NCBI GenBank assembly: GCA_041287365.1
Contig: JBEULL010000004.1
Span: 124,001-188,000, forward strand
Length of the DNA: 64,000 bases
Reading direction: 5' to 3'
Source of the DNA: JAQVIJ01 sp041287365
GTDB lineage: Bacteria > Desulfobacterota > Dissulfuribacteria > Dissulfuribacterales > DYLC01
Shown here: piece by piece, positions 8,689 through 17,387 of the stretch
How the letters are laid out: every line of letters starts with the position of its first letter
Numbering within the stretch: position 1 is the first letter of the stretch
Program-made: the position numbers and the translations under genes
Notes under the pieces: model-generated
Seen by the model: the letters and a program-made list of their open reading frames with translations, nothing else
Database searches by the model: none
What the model was told of the DNA's origin: nothing

Positions 8689-11328
8689 TTATAATGCTCG
8701 CCGCACAATATCTTCCAGCTTGCCCAATGCCTCCGGTAACCTGTCTTTCAGCGGGCCACCTGCCTGGGCCATGTCAGGTCTACCGCCGCCTTTTCCGCCG
8801 ATGACTTCAGCCATGGAACAAATAATGTCTCCTGCCTTAAGGCGTTCCGTCAGGTCCTTGCTTACAAATACGGTCAGAAATGCCTTGTCGTCGGCCCTGG
8901 CTCCAAGTGCAGCCACGCCTGTTCCGATTCGTTCCCTGAATCTGTCCACCAGTGCCCGCAGCACTCGGGGATCCGCTCCCTGTACCTCCACAGACAGCAG
9001 GTTTATTCCATGAATTTGAGGCATGTTTTTCAATGCGTTTTCAATTTCATGCCCTATTTCTTTACTGGCAGAGGCGGATTGTTTTTTCTCCAAATCCTTT
9101 ATACGTTCCTTCAGGCGTTCGATTCGATCAGTCACCTCCGAAATAGGAGCCTTTAGAGCACAGGCGGCCTTATGCAGCATGTCTTCCATGGAGTGCAGCC
9201 ATGCGATGGCATTCCTGCCTGTGACGGCCTCTATGCGTCTCACTCCGGAGGCCACACTGGCTTCCGCCGTGACCTTGAAGAATCCGATGTCTCCGGTTCT
9301 TTTCACATGCGTTCCGCCGCAGAGTTCTTTGCTGATATCGCCTGCCTGTACTATGCGCACCATATCCCCGTATTTTTCACCGAAAAGGGCTGTTGCGCCC
9401 TGTTGTATGGCATCCTTGTATGGAACGATGCTGGTTTGCACATCCAAATTTCTTCGAATCGAGGCATTCACCTCATCTTCTATTTCGCGTAGTTCTTTCG
9501 CCGACAGCTGGGAAAAGTGATTGAAGTCAAAACGCAGTCTCGAGGGTGAAACCAGAGAGCCGGCCTGTTTCACATGGGGTCCCAATATATTTCGAAGCGC
9601 AGCGTGCAGCAGATGCGTGGAGGTGTGATTCCTTGCCGTGTCATGGCGTTCCGATTCATTCACGATGAGCCAGACCATCTCGTTCAGGCCCAGACTGCCT
9701 TCGATAACCAGCACATGGTGCAGGGTGTGGTTGTATATGCGTGTGGTATCGATTACCGATGCCTTGTCGTTCCTGTGCGAGATAATGCCCGTATCCCCTT
9801 GCTGACCGCCTGATTCCGCATAAAACGGGGTTGCGACCGTGACGATAATGCCTTTATCGCCCGCATTTAGCCTGTCGACGCGTTGCCCGTTTGAGTTCAT
9901 GATGGCTATTATCTGGGATTCGATGTTCAGGTAGTCGTATCCCAGAAAGACCGTGGCCGGTATCTCCTTGAGAAACTGCATGGAGGATGTCTGGGGACTG
10001 ATCGATGAAAATTTTTGTTTCTTTTTGGAACGTTCTCTCTGTTTCTGCATGGCCTTCTCAAAACCCACCGAATCCAGTACCAATCCCTCTTCTTTGGCTA
10101 CATCCTGCAGAATATCTATGGGGAATCCGTAGGTGTCATAGAGTTTGAAGGCAAATTCTCCGGAAATGATGCGATTTTTCCTGAAGTCTTCCAGGCGTTC
10201 CTGAAGTAGATTCAGCCCGAAATCCAGGGTTTCGCCGAATCTGATCTCCTCACGAGTGACGATCTGGTCCAACCCAGCGCTTTCCTGAATGAGCTCCGGA
10301 TATACAGTCCCCATATCGTCTATTACGGCCTGAATCACTCTTGCCAAAAAAGGTTGGTGCAATCCCAGTTCTCTGCCGTAACGAATGGCCCTGCGCATGA
10401 TGCGGCGCAGGACATAGCCTCTGCCCTCATTGGAGGGGACTATGCCTTCGATGCCCAGAAATGCGGTAGTTCTGGCATGGTCTGCTATAACCCGCATGGC
10501 CACATCGACTTTGGAATCCATGCCGTATTGTTTGTTGCAGAGTCGAGCAATGGCATCGATGGGTGCAGCAAACAGGTCTGTGTCGAAGTTGCTGTGTTTG
10601 CCCTGTACCACTGCCGTAATGCGTTCCAGCCCCATGCCCGTATCAATGGACTGTTTGGGTAAAAGGGTCAGAAACCCCTCCTGTGAACGGAAAAACTGCA
10701 TGAAGACCAGGTTCCAGAGCTCCAAAAAGCGGTCGCAATCGCATCCCACTCGGCAATCCGGTCTTTTACAGCCAACATCCTCGCCCTGATCTATGAGTAT
10801 CTCGGAACACGGGCCGCATGGGCCGGTATCTCCCATGGCCCAGAAGTTGTCTTTTTCTCCGAGACGTACCACACGTTCAGCGGGGATACCGGTGATGGCA
10901 GGCCAGAGGGTGGCTGCCTCATCGTCATCCTGAAAGACCGTGACCCAGAGCCTTTCTTTGGGCAGGCCGATGACCTCTGTGAGGAATTCCCATGCGAAGG
11001 CTATGGCCTCCTTTTTGAAGTAGTCGCCGAACGAGAAATTCCCCAGCATTTCGAAGAAGGTGTGGTGTCGGGCGGTATAGCCGACATTTTCCAGATCGTT
11101 GTGCTTGCCTCCTGCCCTTACACATTTCTGGCAGGTGGTGGCCCTGGAGTAATGGCGTTTTTCCTCTCCCTGAAATACACGCTTGAACTGCACCATACCT
11201 GCATTGGTGAATAGCAGGGTGGGGTCGTTTATAGGGGTCAATGCCGAACTCGGCACGATCTCATGGCCTTTGGATGCAAAATATTCGAGAAAAAGTCTTC
11301 TTATCTCGGCGCCTGCAAGATAACGCAT
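8689..11328 (-). CDS. alaS: Alanyl-tRNA synthetase
   Basis: Charges tRNA-Ala with alanine in the cytoplasm. The 879-residue protein has the class II catalytic core at the N-terminus (MRYLAGAEIRRLFLEYFASKGH, then a motif with FTNAGMVQFK), the editing domain zinc ligands His568, His572, Cys670 and His674 (E. coli 564, 568, 666, 670), and the C-terminal DHHA1/oligomerisation domain ending with GGKGGGRPDMAQAGG. It begins 41 bases after the recA stop; the recA-alaS order is common, usually with recX between, which is missing here. Confidence 0.98.
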   Translation of the reverse strand: MRYLAGAEIRRLFLEYFASKGHEIVPSSALTPINDPTLLFTNAGMVQFKRVFQGEEKRHYSRATTCQKCVRAGGKHNDLENVGYTARHHTFFEMLGNFSFGDYFKKEAIAFAWEFLTEVIGLPKERLWVTVFQDDDEAATLWPAITGIPAERVVRLGEKDNFWAMGDTGPCGPCSEILIDQGEDVGCKRPDCRVGCDCDRFLELWNLVFMQFFRSQEGFLTLLPKQSIDTGMGLERITAVVQGKHSNFDTDLFAAPIDAIARLCNKQYGMDSKVDVAMRVIADHARTTAFLGIEGIVPSNEGRGYVLRRIMRRAIRYGRELGLHQPFLARVIQAVIDDMGTVYPELIQESAGLDQIVTREEIRFGETLDFGLNLLQERLEDFRKNRIISGEFAFKLYDTYGFPIDILQDVAKEEGLVLDSVGFEKAMQKQRERSKKKQKFSSISPQTSSMQFLKEIPATVFLGYDYLNIESQIIAIMNSNGQRVDRLNAGDKGIIVTVATPFYAESGGQQGDTGIISHRNDKASVIDTTRIYNHTLHHVLVIEGSLGLNEMVWLIVNESERHDTARNHTSTHLLHAALRNILGPHVKQAGSLVSPSRLRFDFNHFSQLSAKELREIEDEVNASIRRNLDVQTSIVPYKDAIQQGATALFGEKYGDMVRIVQAGDISKELCGGTHVKRTGDIGFFKVTAEASVASGVRRIEAVTGRNAIAWLHSMEDMLHKAACALKAPISEVTDRIERLKERIKDLEKKQSASASKEIGHEIENALKNMPQIHGINLLSVEVQGADPRVLRALVDRFRERIGTGVAALGARADDKAFLTVFVSKDLTERLKAGDIICSMAEVIGGKGGGRPDMAQAGGPLKDRLPEALGKLEDIVRRAL

Positions 11329-11369
11329 ACTGTCGATTCTTCCTTTCCCTTATGACCAATGAGTCTTTT

Positions 11370-12416
11370 TTATTCTTCTTCAGGCAGATTTTCCGCTATG
11401 GAAAAGGCTATCGGTTTCGTGTTGCAGGTTTCGCGAACCTGCTGTTCTATTTTGGCCAGGATATCCGAATGGGCCTTGAAGTACTGCCGTACATTCTCCC
11501 TGCCCTGTCCCAGCCGTTCTCCCTGATAGGAGTACCATGCCCCGCTTTTGTCCACAATATTCAGTTCTGTGGCCATGTCCAGAGCGGATGTCTCGCGAGA
11601 GATGCCTTCGCCGTAGTAGATGTCGAACGCGGCTTCCCTGAATGGCGGGGCGATCTTGTTCTTGACGATCTTGACCTTGGTTCGATTGCCTATGGTGTCC
11701 AGCCCTTCTTTCAGCGGTGTGGAGCGCCGAATGTCCATGCGCATGGTGGCATAGAATTTCAGCGATACACCGCCTGTGGTGGTTTCAGGATTGGGGCCGT
11801 ATGCACCGATCTTTACTCGCACCTGATTGATGAAGATCAATGCGGTTTTGGTGCGGTTGAGGTTTCCGGCCAGTTTGCGCAATGCCTTTGACATGAGTCT
11901 GGCCTGAAGACCTACCTGCTGCTCTTCCATATCGCCCTCGATTTCTACCTTGGGCACCAGAGCAGCTACTGAGTCCAGCACGATCACATCCACTGCCCCG
12001 CTTCTCACCAGAGAGTCCACAATTTCCAGGGCCTGTTCCCCGTAATCTGGCTGGGATACCAGCAATTCGTCTATATTGACTCCCAATTTTCTGGCATAGA
12101 TGGCATCCAGGGCGTGTTCCGCATCCACGAATGCGGCTATGCCGCCCAATTTCTGGGCCTCGGCTATTATGTGCAGTGCAAGGGTGGTCTTGCCGGAGGA
12201 TTCAGGGCCGTATATCTCTGTGATGCGGCCTCGCGGAATGCCTCCGACGCCGGTGGCCAGATCAATGGTTATGCATCCGGTGGGTATTACGGCTATGTCC
12301 TCCACTCCGCTCTTGTCCCCCAGTTTCATTATAGAACCCTGTCCAAACTGCTTTTGTATCTGTGCCATGGCTATTTCCACGGCCTTTTTCTTGTCTTTTA
12401 CTATGGGTTCAGGCAT
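11370..12416 (-). CDS. recA: Recombinase RecA
   Basis: RecA forms filaments on single-stranded DNA, drives strand exchange and triggers LexA self-cleavage. The 348-residue product has Walker A GPESSGKTT at residues 70-78, the MAW segment, the L1 and L2 DNA-binding loops (the latter with NQVRVKIGAYGPNPETTTGG) and an acidic C-terminus (PEEE). AAGGAG lies before the ATG. It heads a recA-alaS transcription unit and is divergent from holA. Confidence 0.98.
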   Translation of the reverse strand: MPEPIVKDKKKAVEIAMAQIQKQFGQGSIMKLGDKSGVEDIAVIPTGCITIDLATGVGGIPRGRITEIYGPESSGKTTLALHIIAEAQKLGGIAAFVDAEHALDAIYARKLGVNIDELLVSQPDYGEQALEIVDSLVRSGAVDVIVLDSVAALVPKVEIEGDMEEQQVGLQARLMSKALRKLAGNLNRTKTALIFINQVRVKIGAYGPNPETTTGGVSLKFYATMRMDIRRSTPLKEGLDTIGNRTKVKIVKNKIAPPFREAAFDIYYGEGISRETSALDMATELNIVDKSGAWYSYQGERLGQGRENVRQYFKAHSDILAKIEQQVRETCNTKPIAFSIAENLPEEE

Positions 12417-12459
12417 ACTTGCTCCTTAGTTGTCTTTTTATTATGAATGGGCTAATCAT

Positions 12460-12472
12460 AATGTTCAACATT
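12460..12472. promoter_or_regulatory. Small dyad between recA and holA
   Basis: AATGTT-C-AACATT is a perfect 6-1-6 inverted repeat in the 87-base divergent region. It could be a LexA-type operator for recA, but it does not match the E. coli or Gram-positive SOS boxes, so this is only a candidate. Confidence 0.3.
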
Positions 12473-12503
12473 TATTCCGTCAAATACATTCTGAGAGATT
12501 GCC

Positions 12504-13661
12504 ATGCCTGAATTCCGTTCGGATATGCCTTCAAACCGCCAGGAACTCCTGGAATCCCTTCAAAAAAAGGATTTTTACGGGGTTTATGTGCTGGCCGGCG
12601 AAAAAACCTTCACCGCTCCGGTGGTGCAGGATATGTTGAAATTCCTACTGACGGAGCATGAGATCACTACCAACCTGGAGGTATTACATCAGGAACGCTA
12701 TACTGACGCCCTTTTTTTGGAAACTCTTCAGACAATGCCGTTGTTCGGTGGCAGAAAGGTGGTGCATCTGAAGGATCCGCCTTTCTTGCTGGTCAGGAAT
12801 GTTGTAGCCGGCTTGGGGCATCAAACCGATGCCAAATATATTCAGGAGAGGCTCTTCGCCATTCTAAAAAGGCTTGATTCCGACCGTATGATTCTTCTGA
12901 TAGAAACTTCCGACCTGGATCGCAGATCGAAATTTTATAAAGAGTTGAGGGAGTCCGGGCCGGTGCTGTTTCTGGGGGGCATGGAAAAGGGCCAGCAGGG
13001 CATGCGTGATTTTGTAACCGGTTATCTTGCAGGATATGGGAAACGCATGGACAACCAGGCCATGCAGGCCTTTCTGGAAGAGATCGGCGTCGAGGATATG
13101 CTGGCAGCGGTAAGGGAACTGGATAAGCTGGCGGCTGCTGCCGGTCAAAAAGAGACGATAATCACGGCTGACATTCAAAATGTGGTGGTTCGCCACCGAA
13201 TGGAACAGATATATCAACTCACTGAAGCCATGGCTGCCGGCAATGCAGGGGCAGCGCTTCGCAGCCTGCATTCCTTGCTGGAACAAGGGCAGGCAGCCAT
13301 TCTGTTACTGCAGGCCCTTGTTAATTTCTTCAATCAGCTCATTGTGATGCGTGAGTTCATCGATTCTTCGAAGGTCAAGGCGCAGGAAAATGTGAGTTTC
13401 GATGCCTTCGAGCGGCAGATTATGCCTGCAATTCGAGCATTCTTGCAGAATGAACTGCCTGTTTTCATGCAAAAGATTCCAACTTATGGTCTTTACAAGG
13501 CGTATCTTCATGCCATGAGATATGAAAGCGGTAGGCTTTTTGCCCTGTTGCCGGAACTTCTTGAGGCCGATCTGGCTATAAAGGGAGAGTGGAGCACCAA
13601 GCCCGAGATTCCCTTGGAGCGGCTGGTGTTGCTGGGGATGGGTAGGAAATGCCTGCCTTGA
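12504..13661 (+). CDS. holA: DNA polymerase III delta subunit
   Basis: The delta subunit opens the sliding clamp as part of the clamp loader. The 385-residue protein has the expected layout: an N-terminal AAA+-like domain without a functional P-loop (YGVYVLAGEKTF, then FGGRKVVHLKDP), a lid domain, and a helical collar domain with LYQL-type motif (HRMEQIYQLTEAMAAGN). The ATG at 12504 gives a short N-terminal extension before the usual start of homology; another ATG at 12525 is possible. Divergent from recA. Confidence 0.9.
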   Translation: MPEFRSDMPSNRQELLESLQKKDFYGVYVLAGEKTFTAPVVQDMLKFLLTEHEITTNLEVLHQERYTDALFLETLQTMPLFGGRKVVHLKDPPFLLVRNVVAGLGHQTDAKYIQERLFAILKRLDSDRMILLIETSDLDRRSKFYKELRESGPVLFLGGMEKGQQGMRDFVTGYLAGYGKRMDNQAMQAFLEEIGVEDMLAAVRELDKLAAAAGQKETIITADIQNVVVRHRMEQIYQLTEAMAAGNAGAALRSLHSLLEQGQAAILLLQALVNFFNQLIVMREFIDSSKVKAQENVSFDAFERQIMPAIRAFLQNELPVFMQKIPTYGLYKAYLHAMRYESGRLFALLPELLEADLAIKGEWSTKPEIPLERLVLLGMGRKCLP

Positions 13662-13696
13662 ATTCATGTATGGTATTTCGGTCGAGTTAGATATTA

Positions 13697-13837
13697 GGGA
13701 AGTCCCAAAAATTGTTCTTTTGTCTGATAGCTGCGTTGCTTGTCAGCGAAAAATGCTCACATACGAAGAGTATGCTGCGCTTTTTCGCCTTCTCGCGCCT
13801 TGCTATTCAACAAAACTCCTAATTTTTGGAACCTCCC
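13697..13837. mobile_element. MITE-like element of 141 bp with 17-bp terminal inverted repeats
   Basis: Left end GGGAAGTCCCAAAAATT and right end AATTTTTGGAACCTCCC are inverted repeats matching at 15 of 17 positions. Both ends are flanked by ATTA (13693-13696 and 13838-13841), which could be a 4-base target duplication. The inside is itself an imperfect palindrome: GCGAAAAA at 13746 pairs with TTTTTCGC ending at 13788, around a central CATAC-gaaga-GTATG hairpin. It carries no gene. It lies between the convergent holA and cbiD genes. Only one copy is seen in the window, so multi-copy status is untested. Confidence 0.65.
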
Positions 13838-13871
13838 ATTAGGGATTGGTTCTGGCCATTGCTCTTCGTCG

Positions 13872-15032
13872 TTATTCCCTTTGAAACAGTGTATTCCCAT
13901 CAAAATCCAGAATGATGGTGTTCAGTACCGCATGTGTGTGCGGTGTCAGATAACCCTTCATGCGTTGGGCCATGATGCGGCCTATTGCTTCGATTACTTG
14001 TTCCCCTGCCTCATGATGCCGCAGGATCTCCAGGGCATGACGGCCGGTATTGGCCTTTTGCAGGGTTTCGATGAGCTGGTTGTCTGAAGTGTATTTCTGT
14101 GTCAGTGCTGTCAGAAATTCCATGTCCACAGCCCCCTGTGAGGCGTGGGTCTGCCCGAGTCCCTGGGCGATTTTTATGGCCTTACCGATGAAACACACGG
14201 TTGTGATGCGTTCAAACTCCAGATGTGAAGCAAATTCCAGGCTGAATTTCACATAATCTGCCATCTGGACAAATGCCTCTGGGGGTAGTTCATAGAGCCT
14301 CTGGGCAAAGGTTTCGCTGGTGGTGCCGGTGCAGAGCACCACATGCCTGACTCCGCAGGCCTGGGCTACCTTCAGGGCAGATGCTATGGTCGCTCTGTAG
14401 GCACCATGAGAGAAGGGTTTGACGATTCCTGTGGTGCCCAGTATGGAGATGCCGCCCAGTATGCCCAGTCGGGGGTTCAATGTGTGTTGAGCCAGCTCTT
14501 CGCCTTTTGGCACGAGTATTTCAATGATGAGCTGGTATGCCGTCAACTCCTTGAAAATTTCTGGATTCAAGGAAATGAGTACCGATCCCACTGCCTCGCA
14601 TATCATGCGGCGGGGCATGGGATTTATGGCCGGTAGTCCTATGCCCACAGGAAGTCCGGGTTTTGTCACTTTGCCCACACCTGTGCCGCCCCGCAGGTTC
14701 AGGAACAGCCCTTGAATGAGTTCCTCGTAAAATCCTTCGCCTTTTATGGCCTCTGCTGGTTCCCACCATGCATATGCACCTATTTCAGCCAGATGTGTGA
14801 CATCCGGGTCGTCACCGCCGTCCTTAATCACTGTGCAGACCCCTCTTATGCCGTCTCTTCTCCAGCGAATGGGTGTTACTGAAAGCCCCTTTCCTGTGGG
14901 AAGTTTTATGGTAATGGGTGGTGTGCATTCAACGCCCAGGAGTTGCATGACAGCCCCCTTGGCGGCAATGGCAGCGCTGGCTCCTGTGGAAAAACCTTTG
15001 CGCAATCCTGTATGATTTTCACCTTCTGTCAT
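13872..15032 (-). CDS. cbiD: Cobalt-precorrin-5B C1-methyltransferase CbiD
   Basis: CbiD adds the C1 methyl group during anaerobic (early cobalt insertion) cobalamin synthesis. The 386-residue protein shows the family start LRKGFSTGASAAIAAKGA, the RWRRDG and DGGDDPDVTH segments, the GGTGVGKVTKPGLP motif and the GILGGISILGTTGIV motif. It lies 43 bases after cbiL at the end of the lolD-bamA-lpxD-fabZ run. The rest of the corrin pathway is not in the window. Confidence 0.96.
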   Translation of the reverse strand: MTEGENHTGLRKGFSTGASAAIAAKGAVMQLLGVECTPPITIKLPTGKGLSVTPIRWRRDGIRGVCTVIKDGGDDPDVTHLAEIGAYAWWEPAEAIKGEGFYEELIQGLFLNLRGGTGVGKVTKPGLPVGIGLPAINPMPRRMICEAVGSVLISLNPEIFKELTAYQLIIEILVPKGEELAQHTLNPRLGILGGISILGTTGIVKPFSHGAYRATIASALKVAQACGVRHVVLCTGTTSETFAQRLYELPPEAFVQMADYVKFSLEFASHLEFERITTVCFIGKAIKIAQGLGQTHASQGAVDMEFLTALTQKYTSDNQLIETLQKANTGRHALEILRHHEAGEQVIEAIGRIMAQRMKGYLTPHTHAVLNTIILDFDGNTLFQRE

Positions 15033-15075
15033 GTCGATGAATGGTCGATTGCCGGCGGACCGAGCCGTGGGCCGC

Positions 15076-15792
15076 TTATCGCGGTTTTTTTATGAGTAAC
15101 AGGGAGAGATATGGTAATTTTTGCCCTCTCATACTGCGCAGATTCGTGATTATCTGTTCTTCTTCCATACCACAACGGCTGATCAGCATGGCATTGTCCA
15201 GCAGATTCAATTCTTCGAGGCTGTCATAAATATGATTGAAATACCGGTATGCCTTCAGCATCACGATTGTATCCGCAATGTGGGCGATCTCTCTCAGTTT
15301 TGCACCGCCGAAGGCCCCTGATGTGATGAAAAGACATTCTTCTCCTGTCACGAGAGGAAGGCCTGAGCGGCATGCGGCTGCATTGTAGGAGGTGATGCCT
15401 GGGACTATCTCCACGCGAAAGGGGACATCTGCTTTCAGACTATTCATGGTCTGCATGAGATATCCAAAGGTGGAATAGGTCAGGGGGTCTCCCAGTGTTA
15501 CAAAGGCTGTATCGTTGTTTTTAAGTGTTTTCAGTATTTGATCAGCGTTCTCATGCCACGCCTTCCTCATGACATTCCTGTCCTTTGTCATGGGGAAGGG
15601 GAGCTTATGCACCTCTTTTGTGCCGATGTGGGGGCGAATTATATTATGTGCTATGCTGTAATCGTTTTCCGATGAGGCCGCTGCATAGATAACATTCACC
15701 TCTTTTAGTATGCGTGCTGCCTTGAGTGTGAGCAGTTCCGGATCTCCGGGGCCGACTCCGATGCCGTAAAGGGTGTTGGCAGACAATGTCAT
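15076..15792 (-). CDS. cbiL: Precorrin-2 / cobalt-factor II C20-methyltransferase
   Basis: SAM-dependent methylation of C20 of the corrin precursor. The 238-residue protein has the tetrapyrrole methylase fold with the N-terminal YGIGVGPGDPELLTLKAARIL motif, the AFVTLGDPLTYSTFGYLM segment and EIVPGITSYNAAACRSGLPL. The ATG follows the fabZ TAG stop with no gap (TAGATG on the minus strand), so translation is probably coupled. As cbiD is next, the cobalt (CbiL) rather than the aerobic CobI role is favoured. Confidence 0.93.
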   Translation of the reverse strand: MTLSANTLYGIGVGPGDPELLTLKAARILKEVNVIYAAASSENDYSIAHNIIRPHIGTKEVHKLPFPMTKDRNVMRKAWHENADQILKTLKNNDTAFVTLGDPLTYSTFGYLMQTMNSLKADVPFRVEIVPGITSYNAAACRSGLPLVTGEECLFITSGAFGGAKLREIAHIADTIVMLKAYRYFNHIYDSLEELNLLDNAMLISRCGMEEEQIITNLRSMRGQKLPYLSLLLIKKPR

Positions 15793-16236
15793 CTATTTTA
15801 GGCCTGCCATGAGCACAGCCTCTGCCGCCATCTGGCCTTCCACAGTGGCCTTGGCCGCCATCTTCCAGAGGGTGCTTTTACGTTTTATCAGACTGAGTTC
15901 CATGATGAGCTGGTCTCCGGGGACAACCGGCCTTCTGAATCTCACCTCGTCCATGCCCGCAAAGACCATAAGTCTGTCCTTCATGCCCTCGTCGGTCAGT
16001 TTGGCGAAGATGATCCCCACCTGAGCCATGGCTTCCAGAATGAGAACTCCGGGCATGATGGGTTGTTGAGGGAAATGGCCTTGGAAAAAGGGTTCGTTGA
16101 TCGTGACGTTTTTCAAACCGATGATCGATACATCGGGTTCAAATGTCAGTATGCGGTCCACCAGCAGAAAAGGGAATCTGTGTGGAAGCAGCGTAAATAT
16201 GTCCTGTATGTCCTTTAATGTTGGTAATGCATTCAT
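15793..16236 (-). CDS. fabZ: (3R)-hydroxyacyl-ACP dehydratase FabZ
   Basis: Removes water from 3-hydroxyacyl-ACP in fatty acid elongation. At 147 residues it is full length. The active site pair is visible as His54 in GHFPQQPIMPG and Glu68 in LILEAMAQ, with the usual spacing of 14, and the N-terminal LLPHRFPFLLVDRI motif is present. It follows lpxD by 32 bases. In most relatives lpxA comes next; here cbiL does. Confidence 0.97.
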   Translation of the reverse strand: MNALPTLKDIQDIFTLLPHRFPFLLVDRILTFEPDVSIIGLKNVTINEPFFQGHFPQQPIMPGVLILEAMAQVGIIFAKLTDEGMKDRLMVFAGMDEVRFRRPVVPGDQLIMELSLIKRKSTLWKMAAKATVEGQMAAEAVLMAGLK

Positions 16237-16268
16237 AATGTCCTTCCTTATTCAACCCTGCCTTTGGA

Positions 16269-17297
16269 TTACTCCTCTTGCGATTGAGCCGAAGACAGTT
16301 TCTGTAAGTTGCGCAGAGCAGCGTCCATTTCAGGCAGTTTCTTGAGAATCCCTGATACACGCAGCCAGAGCCTGTGCGGCATGGCAGGTGAGCCGGATAC
16401 GATTTCCTTTGCGGGCACGTCTTTGGCCACACCGGACTGCGCCGCAACCCTTACTCCATCGCCCAGCTCTATGTGGTCCGCGATGCCGGCCTGGCCGCCG
16501 ATCATCACACCTGTACCGATTTTGGCACTACCTGCGATTCCGATCTGGGCCACCAGAATGCAGTGCGGCCCTATTTGGACATTGTGGCCGATCTGTACCA
16601 GATTGTCGATCTTGGTGCCATAACCTATTCGGGTTTCACCGAAGGTGGCCCGATCGATGGTGGTGTTGGCGCCGATCTCCACTTGATCCTCTATGATCAC
16701 GATTCCTTTTTGAGGTATCTTTATATGGCCTGATGGCCCGGGGGCATAACCAAATCCGTCGCTTCCGATTACTGCTCCTGCATGTATGATGACATTCTTG
16801 CCGATTATCGTGCCCGCATAGAGCGTGACATTTGAATAAATGGTGGTTCCTTCATCTATGCTGACACCGTCACCGATATATGTGAATGGATGAATGGTAA
16901 CACGGTCTCGAATGATTACATCGTTTCCGATATGAACATGCGGCAGAATGGAAACCTGTTTTGATATATTGCAGTTGGTTCCAATGGTTACATATTCCGC
17001 TATGCCTTTTGCGCGAAATTCTGCGGCATCGAAGGCCGAGGCCAGCAGGGCGTAGGCCAGATGTGCATCCTTGACCAGAACGGCTGGTTTTTGCAGAGGA
17101 TGCGGCCATGCCTCCGGCAGAATCAAGGCGCCAGCCCCGGATGCCTCCACGGCTTCTTTGTAGGAGGCGTTCACCGCAAAGCTGATCTGGCTCGGGCCGG
17201 CCTGATTCAGCGCCTGTATGCCGGTTATGGGCAGGTCTGCTGGACCTTTTAATTCCCCGTTCAAAAATTCAGCTATCTTTCCAAGTGTATTAAGCAT
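16269..17297 (-). CDS. lpxD: UDP-3-O-(3-hydroxyacyl)glucosamine N-acyltransferase LpxD
   Basis: Third step of lipid A synthesis: transfers a 3-hydroxyacyl chain from ACP to the 2-amino group. The protein has the N-terminal UDP-binding domain (LNTLGKIAEFLNGELKG, ISFAVNASYKEA) and a long left-handed beta-helix of hexapeptide repeats with GSDGFGYAP and the active-site region LVQIGHNVQIG. I start at the ATG at 17297 (342 residues), which matches the family N-terminus; the upstream in-frame ATG at 17354 would add 19 residues encoded by a repetitive AT-rich spacer. The ribosome binding site is weak at either start. Confidence 0.94.
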   Translation of the reverse strand: MLNTLGKIAEFLNGELKGPADLPITGIQALNQAGPSQISFAVNASYKEAVEASGAGALILPEAWPHPLQKPAVLVKDAHLAYALLASAFDAAEFRAKGIAEYVTIGTNCNISKQVSILPHVHIGNDVIIRDRVTIHPFTYIGDGVSIDEGTTIYSNVTLYAGTIIGKNVIIHAGAVIGSDGFGYAPGPSGHIKIPQKGIVIIEDQVEIGANTTIDRATFGETRIGYGTKIDNLVQIGHNVQIGPHCILVAQIGIAGSAKIGTGVMIGGQAGIADHIELGDGVRVAAQSGVAKDVPAKEIVSGSPAMPHRLWLRVSGILKKLPEMDAALRNLQKLSSAQSQEE

Positions 17298-17325
17298 ATT
17301 CAATAATTTTGAATTTTGAATGCTC

Positions 17326-17363
17326 AATGTTGAATTAAGGTAGCTATTCCTCAATTCAACATT
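17326..17363. repeat. AT-rich inverted repeat between bamA and lpxD
   Basis: AATGTTGAATT and AATTCAACATT form a perfect 11-bp stem with a 16-base loop. Related words (TTGAATTTTGAAT to the left, ACATTGAATT to the right near 17380) fill the rest of the 90-base spacer, as in the TTGAATT-type simple repeats found in some intergenic regions. It might be an RNA processing site or a partial terminator. Confidence 0.5.
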
Positions 17364-17387
17364 AAAAATTAACCATTAAACATTGAA

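Noticed and set aside
15071..15092. GC-rich hairpin followed by seven T near the cbiL stop
   Set aside because: The T run points along the plus strand, opposite to the genes on both sides, and the bases are explained by the cbiL C-terminal codons and the spacer.
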